Source: an uncultured Saprospiraceae bacterium (GTDB taxonomy: Bacteria > Bacteroidota > Bacteroidia > Chitinophagales > Saprospiraceae). Taken from it: DNA of 34,987 nucleotides. The notes below the pieces were generated by a model. That model saw only the letters and a program-made list of their open reading frames with translations. It was not told the DNA's origin and searched no databases. Positions within the stretch are counted from its first letter, which is position 1. Each line of letters begins with the position of its first letter. The DNA lies in NCBI GenBank assembly GCA_938015925.1, contig CALLVY010000050.1, forward strand, positions 1 to 34,987. Reading direction: 5' to 3'. The translations under genes were made by a program, and so were the position numbers. This document shows positions 25,508 through 33,214 of this stretch, in pieces.

Positions 25508-26623
25508 TTAGTTGCTGAGCATTACGGGCATTACCAACATCAGGATTTCTTCCCCTTCTGTTTCTTCGACAGGCAAAAGAATTCCTGCGCGAGTAGGAGA
25601 AGACAATTCCATTTTGATCTCATCGCTTTCTAAAACATTGAGCATTTCGATCAAAAATTTAGCATTGAATCCGATGGTTAGAGGATCGCCTTCGTAAGTG
25701 CAAGGCAATTGTTCCGTCGCTTCATTAGAGAAATCCAAATCTTGAGCAGATACCGTGAGGCTTCCATCATTGACATTGAGGATGACCTGGTTGGTCGTCT
25801 TATTGGCGTAGATGGCGATCCGCTTTAAGGAATTTTGGAAATCCGATCGAGATAGTGTGAGGAGGTTTGGATTGTCTACCGGGATAACAGCATTGTAATC
25901 AGGGTAGCGGGCATCAATAAGCCGGCATACCATGTCAATGTGATCGATAGAAAAGAAAGCATTCGCTTTATTAAAACTCAACTTTAAATCTCCACCACTA
26001 GGCAAAGCATTTTTGAGTAAGTTGAGGGCTTTTTTTGGAACGATAAAAGTGGTAGAAACTTCACTTTCGATTTCTTTAAAAGTGTATTTGACCAATTTGT
26101 GTGCATCAGTAGCCACAAAAGTTAGTTTATTGAAATCCACTTGAAAGTAAACGCCAGTCATGGCTGGTCGAAGCTCATCATTGCTCGTCGCAAAAAGCGT
26201 TTTGCTAATCGCTTGTGAAATTACATCACTGGAGAGCTTTACCGTATCTACTGTATCTGGTACAGGGATATTGGGAAAGTCTTGCCCGTTTTCACCTGCC
26301 AAGCGGTATTTACCGTAGGCAGAGGTGATTTCGATCCCATAATTTTCGTCATTCACCAAAAAGGTGATTGGCTGCATGGGCAACTCCTTTAAGGTGTCCA
26401 ATAAGATTTTAGCAGGTACCGCAACGGTACCATCACCATCGGAAGTCACTTCGATACGGGTAACGATAGAAGTTTCCAGATCGGTTGCAGAAATGGTTAG
26501 TTGATTGCCTTTGATGTTGAATAAGAAATCTTCAAGAATAGGCAAAACAGGGTTGGAAGCGATAGCGCCTCCAGCAATTTGCAACTGCTTTAATAAGTCG
26601 GATGAAGAAACACTGAATTTCAT
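25508..26623 (-). CDS. dnaN: DNA polymerase III beta subunit (sliding clamp)
   Basis: The 371-residue protein starts MKFSVSSSDLLKQLQIAGGA and shows the three-domain clamp layout with characteristic segments VPAKILLDTLKELP, YRLAGENGQDFPNIP, RPAMTGVYFQ, FVATDAHKLVKY and FNAKFLIEMLNVLESDEIK. The end, AGILLPVE followed by MLVMPVML, fits the canonical C-terminus. The dimeric ring tethers DNA polymerase III to DNA. Full length and intact. It is not next to dnaA, as is common in Bacteroidota. Confidence 0.97.
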   Translation of the reverse strand: MKFSVSSSDLLKQLQIAGGAIASNPVLPILEDFLFNIKGNQLTISATDLETSIVTRIEVTSDGDGTVAVPAKILLDTLKELPMQPITFLVNDENYGIEITSAYGKYRLAGENGQDFPNIPVPDTVDTVKLSSDVISQAISKTLFATSNDELRPAMTGVYFQVDFNKLTFVATDAHKLVKYTFKEIESEVSTTFIVPKKALNLLKNALPSGGDLKLSFNKANAFFSIDHIDMVCRLIDARYPDYNAVIPVDNPNLLTLSRSDFQNSLKRIAIYANKTTNQVILNVNDGSLTVSAQDLDFSNEATEQLPCTYEGDPLTIGFNAKFLIEMLNVLESDEIKMELSSPTRAGILLPVEETEGEEILMLVMPVMLSN

Positions 26624-26760
26624 TGGGCTAGTTTATGTGAGTAATGGTCAAATAGTAACTTACCGATTTTTGGCTAAAAATGCTCTAGCCAAAGTGCGTA
26701 ACCTATTTTTCGTCCATTACTTAATCAAGTTGTTTTAGGCAGAACTGCCAGGCATTTTTG

Positions 26761-26788
26761 TCAAAAAAACCTTCAAGTATTGCTTGAA
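26761..26788 (-). terminator. Probable intrinsic terminator of the repeat-containing T9SS protein gene
   Basis: Arms ttcaag (26772-26777) and cttgaa (26783-26788) flank a 5-base loop; on the minus strand they are followed by GG and a run of seven T. The stem is short. It lies 80 bp beyond the stop at 26868. Confidence 0.5.
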
Positions 26789-26867
26789 TTAATTGTAAAT
26801 GTAAGTGTTCCTGTCAATTTTACAAGTATAAAATATTAACAGAATGTTGATAACCCTGTGAATAACT

Positions 26868-28208
26868 CTATTGATGAGTATTTACTAATAGTTTGTGGTG
26901 CCCAATTTCGCCGCTACTATTTTCCAAACTAAGAATATAAAGACCAGAAACCAGGTGTTTTTCAATCGCAAAACGGATCAATTCCTGTCCTTGGATTTTT
27001 TTGTGGAGGAGTAACTTTCCTTGAAGGTCATATACTTTTACGCCAAGGATAGGCTCCGGGTTTTCAAGAGAACAAGAAATGTCGCTTCCGATGATATAAG
27101 GATTGATGAATTTACATTCCGTATTACTTGGAATCGGGCTTTGCAAAGAAACGGTGGTTAATTCGATGAGAGAGTAGAAATAATTGGCTTGAGTAACTTG
27201 AGTAAAAATATCTTGGACCGCATTATAAGCATACGTTTTTTGTTCTACCAAATCGCCATCACTATCATAAGCATAACTTTGGTAATTGGTCAAAAGGAGT
27301 TCGTTTTGAGTTGCATCCCAAGTATAAATCGTATCGGCGATTACCAAATCATTTTCATAAGTAAAGATGGTATAGTTTTCACCATAGTAACCTCCAAAGT
27401 AAGAATAGACATGGGCAGAATCTTTTAGAGCATCACCATTGTAAAATTCGAATATTTCAAGTTGTAAGCTAAAACCACTGATGCTACTGTCCCAATTATA
27501 GATATTCAAATTGGTTTGTTGGCCAAGCGGATCATAGAAAGAGGTAAACTTTCCAATCAAATTCCAAAGATTTGCCGTACTGTTCCAGGTATAGGAATAA
27601 ACACTGTCCCGGAGCAGGTCATTGCCATAAAATTGCAAATCCAATCGACTGGGTACCCAGTCCTGAGTTCCGGCGTCCCAAGTTTGAGTGAGCAAACTAT
27701 CTACGAGATTCGTCGTACCGATAAAATAATTACTTGAAAGAGAAGAAGGTAGAAAACTATTGGTTCCGGCGTCCCATATTTCTCCAAAGGTAGTGAGTAA
27801 GACATCTTGATCCCTATAGTCCTCGGTGATTCGTCCAGTATTTTGATATTGACCCTGTTCGATCCTCCCCTTTGATTCGACAATTTGATTTTGCGAATAA
27901 GTGGTATTGGTTTGATCCACATAAAACAAACTATCGGCATTGATGTCAAACGAAGAGTTGAATTCCCGGGTTTGCCTGGCGAGCGTATCGTACAAGAAAA
28001 TGTTTTGTTTTTCTAAAGACAAGTTGCTGCTAGCATCAATGCGTAGAAATATTATAGAGTCGACTACTTTTTCGCTACTCGTTAGTATTCCTTGTGAGGG
28101 AGCAAGAAGCTCCCCCCAAAACGCTTCGATCTCCGATGGAAGCTCAGATTGAGAAAAACCACTTAGGGCAACACAAAAACAGGACAAGAGGATAAAAATC
28201 TTTTTCAT
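26868..28208 (-). CDS. Secreted T9SS cargo protein with ~31-residue repeats
   Basis: The 446-residue protein has a signal peptide (about 1-20, ending GFSQS), a middle region of degenerate repeats and a T9SS type A sorting tail (about 370-446, with VKVYDLQGKLLLHKK and SGLYILSLENSSG). The repeats carry an aromatic-Asp core, WDxxxxxx, at W145, W177, W208, W239, W297 and Y328, a period near 31 residues with one weaker unit at about 268. They are rich in Tyr, Asp and Asn and resemble the beta-hairpin repeats of surface YD-type proteins. The domain was not recognised, so no function is given. The protein should reach the cell surface or medium. Confidence 0.7.
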   Translation of the reverse strand: MKKIFILLSCFCVALSGFSQSELPSEIEAFWGELLAPSQGILTSSEKVVDSIIFLRIDASSNLSLEKQNIFLYDTLARQTREFNSSFDINADSLFYVDQTNTTYSQNQIVESKGRIEQGQYQNTGRITEDYRDQDVLLTTFGEIWDAGTNSFLPSSLSSNYFIGTTNLVDSLLTQTWDAGTQDWVPSRLDLQFYGNDLLRDSVYSYTWNSTANLWNLIGKFTSFYDPLGQQTNLNIYNWDSSISGFSLQLEIFEFYNGDALKDSAHVYSYFGGYYGENYTIFTYENDLVIADTIYTWDATQNELLLTNYQSYAYDSDGDLVEQKTYAYNAVQDIFTQVTQANYFYSLIELTTVSLQSPIPSNTECKFINPYIIGSDISCSLENPEPILGVKVYDLQGKLLLHKKIQGQELIRFAIEKHLVSGLYILSLENSSGEIGHHKLLVNTHQ

Positions 28209-28554
28209 TCAATAATGGGTTGTTTCCCTAGACGGAAAATGTGAATAAAAACGGAAATGATCGGTGTAGGCTTAGGTGATTATGACTTTTAAAATAGCAA
28301 TGCTCCGTGTGTTTTAAAACTAAGGTCTTCTTTAAAAGTCATTGTGGGTTTGTAAAAATAAACATATTTACGCAAGGGGGAAAGCTTAATACCAAGGTTT
28401 TTGTTTAATTCTTGTGATTTTATTCATATATATATTGAGGTAATATACTTAGGCCCTGTTGGTATGGATTTTATTGGTAATTTTGTAGAGAACTAGAACC
28501 TTTGAAAAATAGCAAAGAATTCCCTGTTTTTCTAAAAGGACATAAAATCAAACC
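28209..28554. other. Divergent gene-free region with an inverted repeat
   Basis: The 346 bp between divergent genes hold no plausible ORF. A perfect 12-bp inverted repeat has arms atgacttttaaa (28282-28293) and tttaaaagtcat (28331-28342), with the palindrome gttttaaaac (28311-28320) between them. This could be a regulator site. No clear promoter pair was identified. Confidence 0.5.
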
Positions 28555-29829
28555 ATGCCAAATCGACAGATAGCTCCAGAGATACACGATATAAAAAACC
28601 TCTTGCTCCCTCCTTTTCGCGAGTATAAGTTAGACAATGGAATCCCCGTCTATCTCGTAGAAATGGGCACCCAAGAAGTGCTGAAAATAGAAATCATCTA
28701 CAATGCCGGACGCCCTTATGAGCAAAAACAACTGGTGGCAAGGGCGACTAGTCGATTATTGAAAGAAGGAACCACCTCTTTTGATTCAGCAGCGATTGCG
28801 GAGAAAATTGATTTTTATGGAGCGAGTTTGAGTTTGCCGGTCAATCTGGATTTTTCTTCTATGGTTTTGTATACCCTGACCCGGCATTTCGAATCCCTTT
28901 TGCCCTTGCTGCAAGAAATGCTTAACGAACCCGCTTTCCCCGAAGAGGAATTACAAACCTTTGTGGACAATAGCATCCAATCGCTGCAAGTAGAATTGAG
29001 TAAAAATGACGTGTTAGCCTATAGAACGATCACCGAGTTGTTTTTTGGCGATACTCATCCTTATGGCTATAATAGCAATCCGGATACTTATCATTCCTTG
29101 ACTCGCGAGGATTTGTTGCAGCATTTTAAGCAACATTACCATAGTGGGAATTGTAAAATCATGCTCAGTGGCCGCCTGGGAAAAGATACCCTGAGCTTGC
29201 TCAATCGTTACTTAGGACAAGGGATTCCGATTGGTACCCCTTCGAAGCCTAAGATTCCGGTAGCAGATTCTAAGCCAGAGCATTTGAAAATTTTTAGAGA
29301 GGATTCGGTACAAACGGCGATTCGGATTGGGCGACGATTTCCAACTAAAAGCCATCCAGACTATCAAGGCTTTTATATTCTCAACACTCTTTTAGGAGGA
29401 TATTTTGGCTCCCGACTGATGGCCAATATTAGAGAAGACAAAGGTTATACCTACAATATTTTTTCGACGATAGATTCCTTGCATTACGATTCGTGCTTTT
29501 ACATTGGTACCGAGGTTGGAAATGATTTTGTCGAACCTACGGTTAAAGAAATTTATCGGGAAATGGATTTATTGACCAAAAAGATGGTGGATCCAGTAGA
29601 AATGAAGATGTTGCAAAATCATCTTTTGGGAAGTCTGCTTTCTATGGTGGATGGTCCCTTCAATGTGGCAAGTATTGTAAGAACGATCGTGACGGAAAAT
29701 CTCGATCCAAAGGACTTTGACGATTTGGTGCATTTGATGCGGAACATCTCTGCGGAAGATTTGCATGGCTTGGCTCAGCGATACTTACAGCGGGAAGACA
29801 TGTGGGAAGTTATTGTTGGTGCTGTTTAA
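28555..29829 (+). CDS. M16-family peptidase-like protein, non-catalytic (R/Y) subunit
   Basis: The 424-residue protein has the M16 (pitrilysin/PqqL-like) fold: an N-terminal strand YKLDNGIPVYLVEM (24-37), a central KQHYHSGNCKIMLSG block and GGYFGSRLMANIREDKGYTY (281-300), whose Arg and Tyr residues are the substrate-binding R/Y pair. The zinc motif HxxEH is absent: at its place the protein has RATSRLLKEG (63-72). M16B proteins often work as heterodimers of one HxxEH subunit and one R/Y subunit, usually encoded side by side. No partner is adjacent here, so it either pairs with a subunit encoded elsewhere or acts alone as a binding protein. Confidence 0.85.
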   Translation: MPNRQIAPEIHDIKNLLLPPFREYKLDNGIPVYLVEMGTQEVLKIEIIYNAGRPYEQKQLVARATSRLLKEGTTSFDSAAIAEKIDFYGASLSLPVNLDFSSMVLYTLTRHFESLLPLLQEMLNEPAFPEEELQTFVDNSIQSLQVELSKNDVLAYRTITELFFGDTHPYGYNSNPDTYHSLTREDLLQHFKQHYHSGNCKIMLSGRLGKDTLSLLNRYLGQGIPIGTPSKPKIPVADSKPEHLKIFREDSVQTAIRIGRRFPTKSHPDYQGFYILNTLLGGYFGSRLMANIREDKGYTYNIFSTIDSLHYDSCFYIGTEVGNDFVEPTVKEIYREMDLLTKKMVDPVEMKMLQNHLLGSLLSMVDGPFNVASIVRTIVTENLDPKDFDDLVHLMRNISAEDLHGLAQRYLQREDMWEVIVGAV

Positions 29830-30097
29830 ATCATTTTTTGCCGCATACCTCCCTCTTTCGAAGGATTCCATTCGCTTGATTTTTGAGATCAACAGTATAA
29901 AAGCAAAGATTTTATTTGGGATTACAGGGGCAATGATAGCCCTTTGTGTAACAAAGGATTAATTCACTGAATAAAAGTGCTTGGAAAAAACTAAATCACA
30001 TATTAATTTAGTTCGTTCCTCATGCATCTCCTTCGTCGATGTCTGCGTCTTGTATCTTTAATCAGCCCTTCCGCTTTGCGCGTTGCTGGCAAAGGCA

Positions 30098-30168
30098 GGT
30101 TCCTTCACTTGAAGCATTGTTTCCTTTTGCTGCCCGTCCGCTTGCGCGGTTCCTTCACTTGAAGCATT
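30098..30168. repeat. Two direct copies of a 21-bp repeat, 50-bp period
   Basis: The 21-mer ggttccttcacttgaagcat plus t is found at 30098-30118 and 30148-30168 without mismatch. Both copies follow a small G/C-rich hairpin-like stretch. They lie just before the 21-nt repeat at 30186-30206. Confidence 0.8.
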
Positions 30169-30185
30169 AGTGCGGCAGAGCCTTA

Positions 30186-30206
30186 TGAACCTCCGTTGTC
30201 GGTTTG
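30186..30206. repeat. Second copy of the 21-nt repeat found at 6635-6655
   Basis: Identical over 21 bases to 6635-6655, in the same orientation. The flanks differ, so the shared unit is short, or it is one module of a mosaic repeat. Confidence 0.75.
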
Positions 30207-30336
30207 TCATGCTTCACCCTTCGGGATCGTTCAGTCATATCGTTAAAAATGACTCGTCTAAAGCCACAATACACTAGAACTTAATGGTAACCCAATTTTG
30301 TCCAAGCACTTACTAAATATTGGAAGGGATTTTTTG

Positions 30337-30455
30337 TACATTTACCGTGGATTGAACAAACAACTATTCCAATTTTACTTCTGAGAACCAAATTTCCCCA
30401 ATCCAATTGAAATTGATTTCCCAGACCACTAGCTTGCTGAGTGGTGTTTTTTCTT
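30337..30455 (+). ncRNA. Possible small RNA upstream of mreB
   Basis: TACATTTA at 30337-30344 is one base off the -7 consensus TAnnTTTG. About 80 bp later, accact (30425-30430) and agtggt (30440-30445) form a hairpin with an inner agc/gct pair, followed by gttttttcttcctttt, like an intrinsic terminator. No protein gene lies between. A transcript of roughly 100 nt is possible. It matches no RNA family recognised by eye. Confidence 0.25.
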
Positions 30456-30766
30456 CCTTTTTACACAAAAATTGTTTTCTTTTGTGTTTTTGGATACCGA
30501 CGGAGCAATTCTTTTTTGTATAGAAAAGACCTAATCCAATAAGCATTCAGATAAATTAACAACACCAACAGAGAGAAAACGATTTTTAGTAACGTTGAAA
30601 AAATAAGTTTTACTTTCGTGAACCTTACGGTTTCTGTTTTTCATTCTTTAAAGTACGTAAAACTCCCATAGGGAGTGTCATCTCTTTGAAAATGGAAAAC
30701 CTGCCTGCCGGCAAAGGCAGGCTCAAAAGAAAATTTTATTTTTTAAACAGCACCTAATAATAGAAA

Positions 30767-31798
30767 ATGAAATTCTTTAGCTTTTTTACACAGGAGCTCG
30801 CCATAGATTTGGGTACTGCGAATACGCTGATTATCCAAGACGGAAAAATTGTGGTAGATGAGCCTTCTATCGTTGCTGTCAATCGCCGAACTGGCGAAAC
30901 CATTGCCGTGGGTAATAAGGCTATGCAAATGCACGAGAAGACTCACGAAAATATAAAAACGATCCGCCCCCTCAAAGATGGAGTGATTGCTGATTTTCAG
31001 GCAGCGGAAAGTATGATCGAGGGCTTGATCAATATGACGGGAATTCGTAAGAAGTTTTTCTCGCACATGAAAATGGTGATTTGTATTCCTTCTGGAATTA
31101 CAGAAGTGGAAAAACGCGCCGTTTTTGATTCTGCCGATCACGTCGATTCAAAAGAAACTTATTTGATCTATGAACCAATGGCTGCTGCACTGGGAATAGG
31201 CCTTGATGTAGAAGAGCCGATTGGTAACATGATTATCGATATAGGTGGTGGAACCACCGAGATTGCAGTGATTGCCCTTTCAGGTATCGTATGTGATCAG
31301 TCTATCCGAACCGCGGGTGATGAATTTACTACAGACATTATGAATTATATGAAGCGGCAGCACAATATCCTGATTGGAGAGCGCACCGCGGAGCAAATTA
31401 AAATTCACGTTGGTTCTGCCTTGCCAGAGTTGGAAAATCCACCAGATGACTTTGCCGTCAATGGTCGAGATTTGATGACCGGGATTCCCAAGCAGATTAC
31501 GATTACTTATCAGGAAATTGCACATGCACTTGACAAATCTATTTCCAAGGTAGAAGATGCTGTTTTGAAAGCATTGGAAACGACTCCACCGGAGTTGGCT
31601 TCGGATATTTATAAAACAGGATTGTACCTCACCGGAGGCGGAGCATTGCTTCGTGGATTAGATAAGCGTATTGCTGCAAAAACGAAATTGCCCGTACACA
31701 TCGCAGAAGATCCTTTGCGAGCAGTGGTTAGGGGAACCGGAATTGCCTTACAAAACTCTGATCGTTTCACCTTTTTGGTAGATCGAAGAAGTGTCTAA
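30767..31798 (+). CDS. mreB: Rod-shape determining protein MreB
   Basis: The 343-residue actin-like protein has the phosphate-1 loop DLGTANTLI (15-23), the phosphate-2 motif IDIGGGTTEIAVI (near 149-161), the linker segment KQITITYQEIAHAL and the adenosine motif LTGGGALLRGLDKRI (near 300-314). MreB forms membrane-bound filaments that guide the elongasome and so control cell width and shape. Length is normal. It is the first gene of the mreB-mreC-mreD-PBP2 cluster and is preceded by a long leader-like region. Confidence 0.97.
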   Translation: MKFFSFFTQELAIDLGTANTLIIQDGKIVVDEPSIVAVNRRTGETIAVGNKAMQMHEKTHENIKTIRPLKDGVIADFQAAESMIEGLINMTGIRKKFFSHMKMVICIPSGITEVEKRAVFDSADHVDSKETYLIYEPMAAALGIGLDVEEPIGNMIIDIGGGTTEIAVIALSGIVCDQSIRTAGDEFTTDIMNYMKRQHNILIGERTAEQIKIHVGSALPELENPPDDFAVNGRDLMTGIPKQITITYQEIAHALDKSISKVEDAVLKALETTPPELASDIYKTGLYLTGGGALLRGLDKRIAAKTKLPVHIAEDPLRAVVRGTGIALQNSDRFTFLVDRRSV

Positions 31799-31846
31799 TT
31801 CTTTCCAATGTCCTGGGTCGCATGCCCCTTTTGAAGTTCCAGATTT

Positions 31847-32677
31847 ATGCGCAATTTAATTTATCTTTTTGTTCAGTTTGGAGGATTGATAACTTTTGTC
31901 GTTTTAGAGATTTTGTGCATGTACTTGGTCATCAATTTCAATAAAAAGCAAAATTCTATCTTTGTCAATTCATCGAATACTATATCCGGCCTGCTTTATG
32001 AAAGAGCAGATCAGTTAGCTGAATTTTGGGATATGTCATCGGTTTCTGATTCTTTGGCAGAAGAAAATGCTCGCCTTAGAGCAGAATTGCGGAACGCCCG
32101 TTTTGTAGAAACCATCCTTCAAGATTCTGCCCGCAACGAAAAAACCAGCCAGCGGTATACTTTTATTTCCGCAGATATCATTAATAACTCTGTTAATAAG
32201 CACAGCAATAATATCACGATCAATCGTGGAGCCAATCATGGTGTTAAGATTAGGGCTGGTGTTTTTGATGATCGGGGGATTGTGGGGATCATTCGAAATG
32301 TCGGTAGTCGTTTTTCTAGTGTCATGTCCATATTGCATAAGGAAAGCCGAATTACTGCTGCGATCCGTCGCAATAATTATTTTGGTTCACTGACCTGGAA
32401 TGGCAGTAATCCCCGGATGGTAACCTTGAGTGATATCCCCAAACATGCCCAACTGATCAAAGGGGATACGATTCAAACCAGTGGTTATTCTACGATTTTT
32501 CCAGCGGGGATAATGGTTGGAGTTATTGATACTTTTTGGTTGGAACCAGGAAGTAATTTTTATACCATAGACGTACTGCTTTCCAATGATCTGAGTAAGT
32601 CCAAATATGTTTATATCGTCAATGATTTGATGCGAGAAGAAATCAATACTATAGAAGAGGAGGTGAGTGATGAATAA
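31847..32677 (+). CDS. mreC: Rod-shape determining protein MreC
   Basis: The 276-residue protein has one N-terminal membrane helix (about 10-30), a coiled coil (near 65-90, SLAEENARLRAELRNA) and the paired beta-barrels of MreC, with NRGANHGVKIRAGVFDDRGIVG split over 135-157 and GDTIQTSGYSTIFPAGIMVG near 204-223. MreC links MreB inside the cell to PBP2 in the periplasm. It starts 49 bp after mreB and its end overlaps mreD by 8 bp. Confidence 0.95.
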   Translation: MRNLIYLFVQFGGLITFVVLEILCMYLVINFNKKQNSIFVNSSNTISGLLYERADQLAEFWDMSSVSDSLAEENARLRAELRNARFVETILQDSARNEKTSQRYTFISADIINNSVNKHSNNITINRGANHGVKIRAGVFDDRGIVGIIRNVGSRFSSVMSILHKESRITAAIRRNNYFGSLTWNGSNPRMVTLSDIPKHAQLIKGDTIQTSGYSTIFPAGIMVGVIDTFWLEPGSNFYTIDVLLSNDLSKSKYVYIVNDLMREEINTIEEEVSDE

Positions 32678-33191
32678 TACCATTTTATCTAATGCCTGGC
32701 GATTAATATTCCTGGTACTACTTCAGGTATTGATTTTCCAAAGACTTTCTTTTGGATGGGAAAACTTTAATTACATCAACGTTATTATTTTTCCCATTTT
32801 TATCTTATTGCTGCCTTTTCGAACGCCCAATTTTTTAGTCGTCTTTTTGGGCTTTTTGATTGGGATCAGTGTAGATCTATTTTACGATAGCCCAGGCGTA
32901 CATGCAAGTGCCAGTGTCTTTATGGCTTGGATACGTCCAGCAGTATTGGGACTGATGGAACCAAGAGGAGGATATGATAAAAACCAAAGCCCCGCCAAGA
33001 AACATTTGGGGATCAATTGGTTTTTTACCTACAGTAGTGTAATGATTTTGGCCTACCTCTTCTTTTACTTTTCTGTACAAGCTTTTACTTTTGTATACAT
33101 CGTAGATATTTTTCTTCGAACGGTTTTTAGTTTTTTGATGTCCATGATTTTTATCCTAGCGTATCAATACTTATTTGATCCAGGAGAATAA
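32670..33191 (+). CDS. mreD: Rod-shape determining protein MreD
   Basis: The ATG at 32670 gives 173 residues; a GTG one codon earlier is possible but less likely. The protein is hydrophobic, with about five membrane segments, including LIFLVLLQVLIF, INVIIFPIFILLLPF, FLVVFLGFLIGISVDLF and a C-terminal pair. The DLFYDSPGVHASA loop is typical of MreD. It is an inner-membrane part of the elongasome. A purine-rich agaggagg lies just upstream, inside mreC, suggesting translational coupling. Confidence 0.9.
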   Translation: MNNTILSNAWRLIFLVLLQVLIFQRLSFGWENFNYINVIIFPIFILLLPFRTPNFLVVFLGFLIGISVDLFYDSPGVHASASVFMAWIRPAVLGLMEPRGGYDKNQSPAKKHLGINWFFTYSSVMILAYLFFYFSVQAFTFVYIVDIFLRTVFSFLMSMIFILAYQYLFDPGE

Positions 33192-33214
33192 ACAAACTCT
33201 TCGATACTATTTTT

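Larger units (their letters stand above)
29830..30766. other. Long gene-free region upstream of mreB, rich in short repeats
   Basis: These 937 bp contain no convincing gene. At 30000-30240 there are direct repeats and hairpins with C/T-rich, higher G+C sequence. Around 30337-30455 there is a possible small-RNA unit ending in a terminator-like hairpin. At 30662-30676 actccc/gggagt and at 30700-30721 cctgcc/ggcagg form hairpins in what would be the mreB leader. The 12-mer ggcaaaggcagg occurs at 30088-30099 and again at 30710-30721. Confidence 0.6.

Noticed and set aside
29765-29962. 65-codon plus-strand ORF at the end of the M16 gene
   Set aside because: It overlaps the 3' end of the M16 gene in another frame and has no recognisable features.
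30364-30546. 60-codon minus-strand ORF upstream of mreB
   Set aside because: Composition is unlike the other genes, no family resemblance is seen, and it covers a terminator-like hairpin on the other strand.
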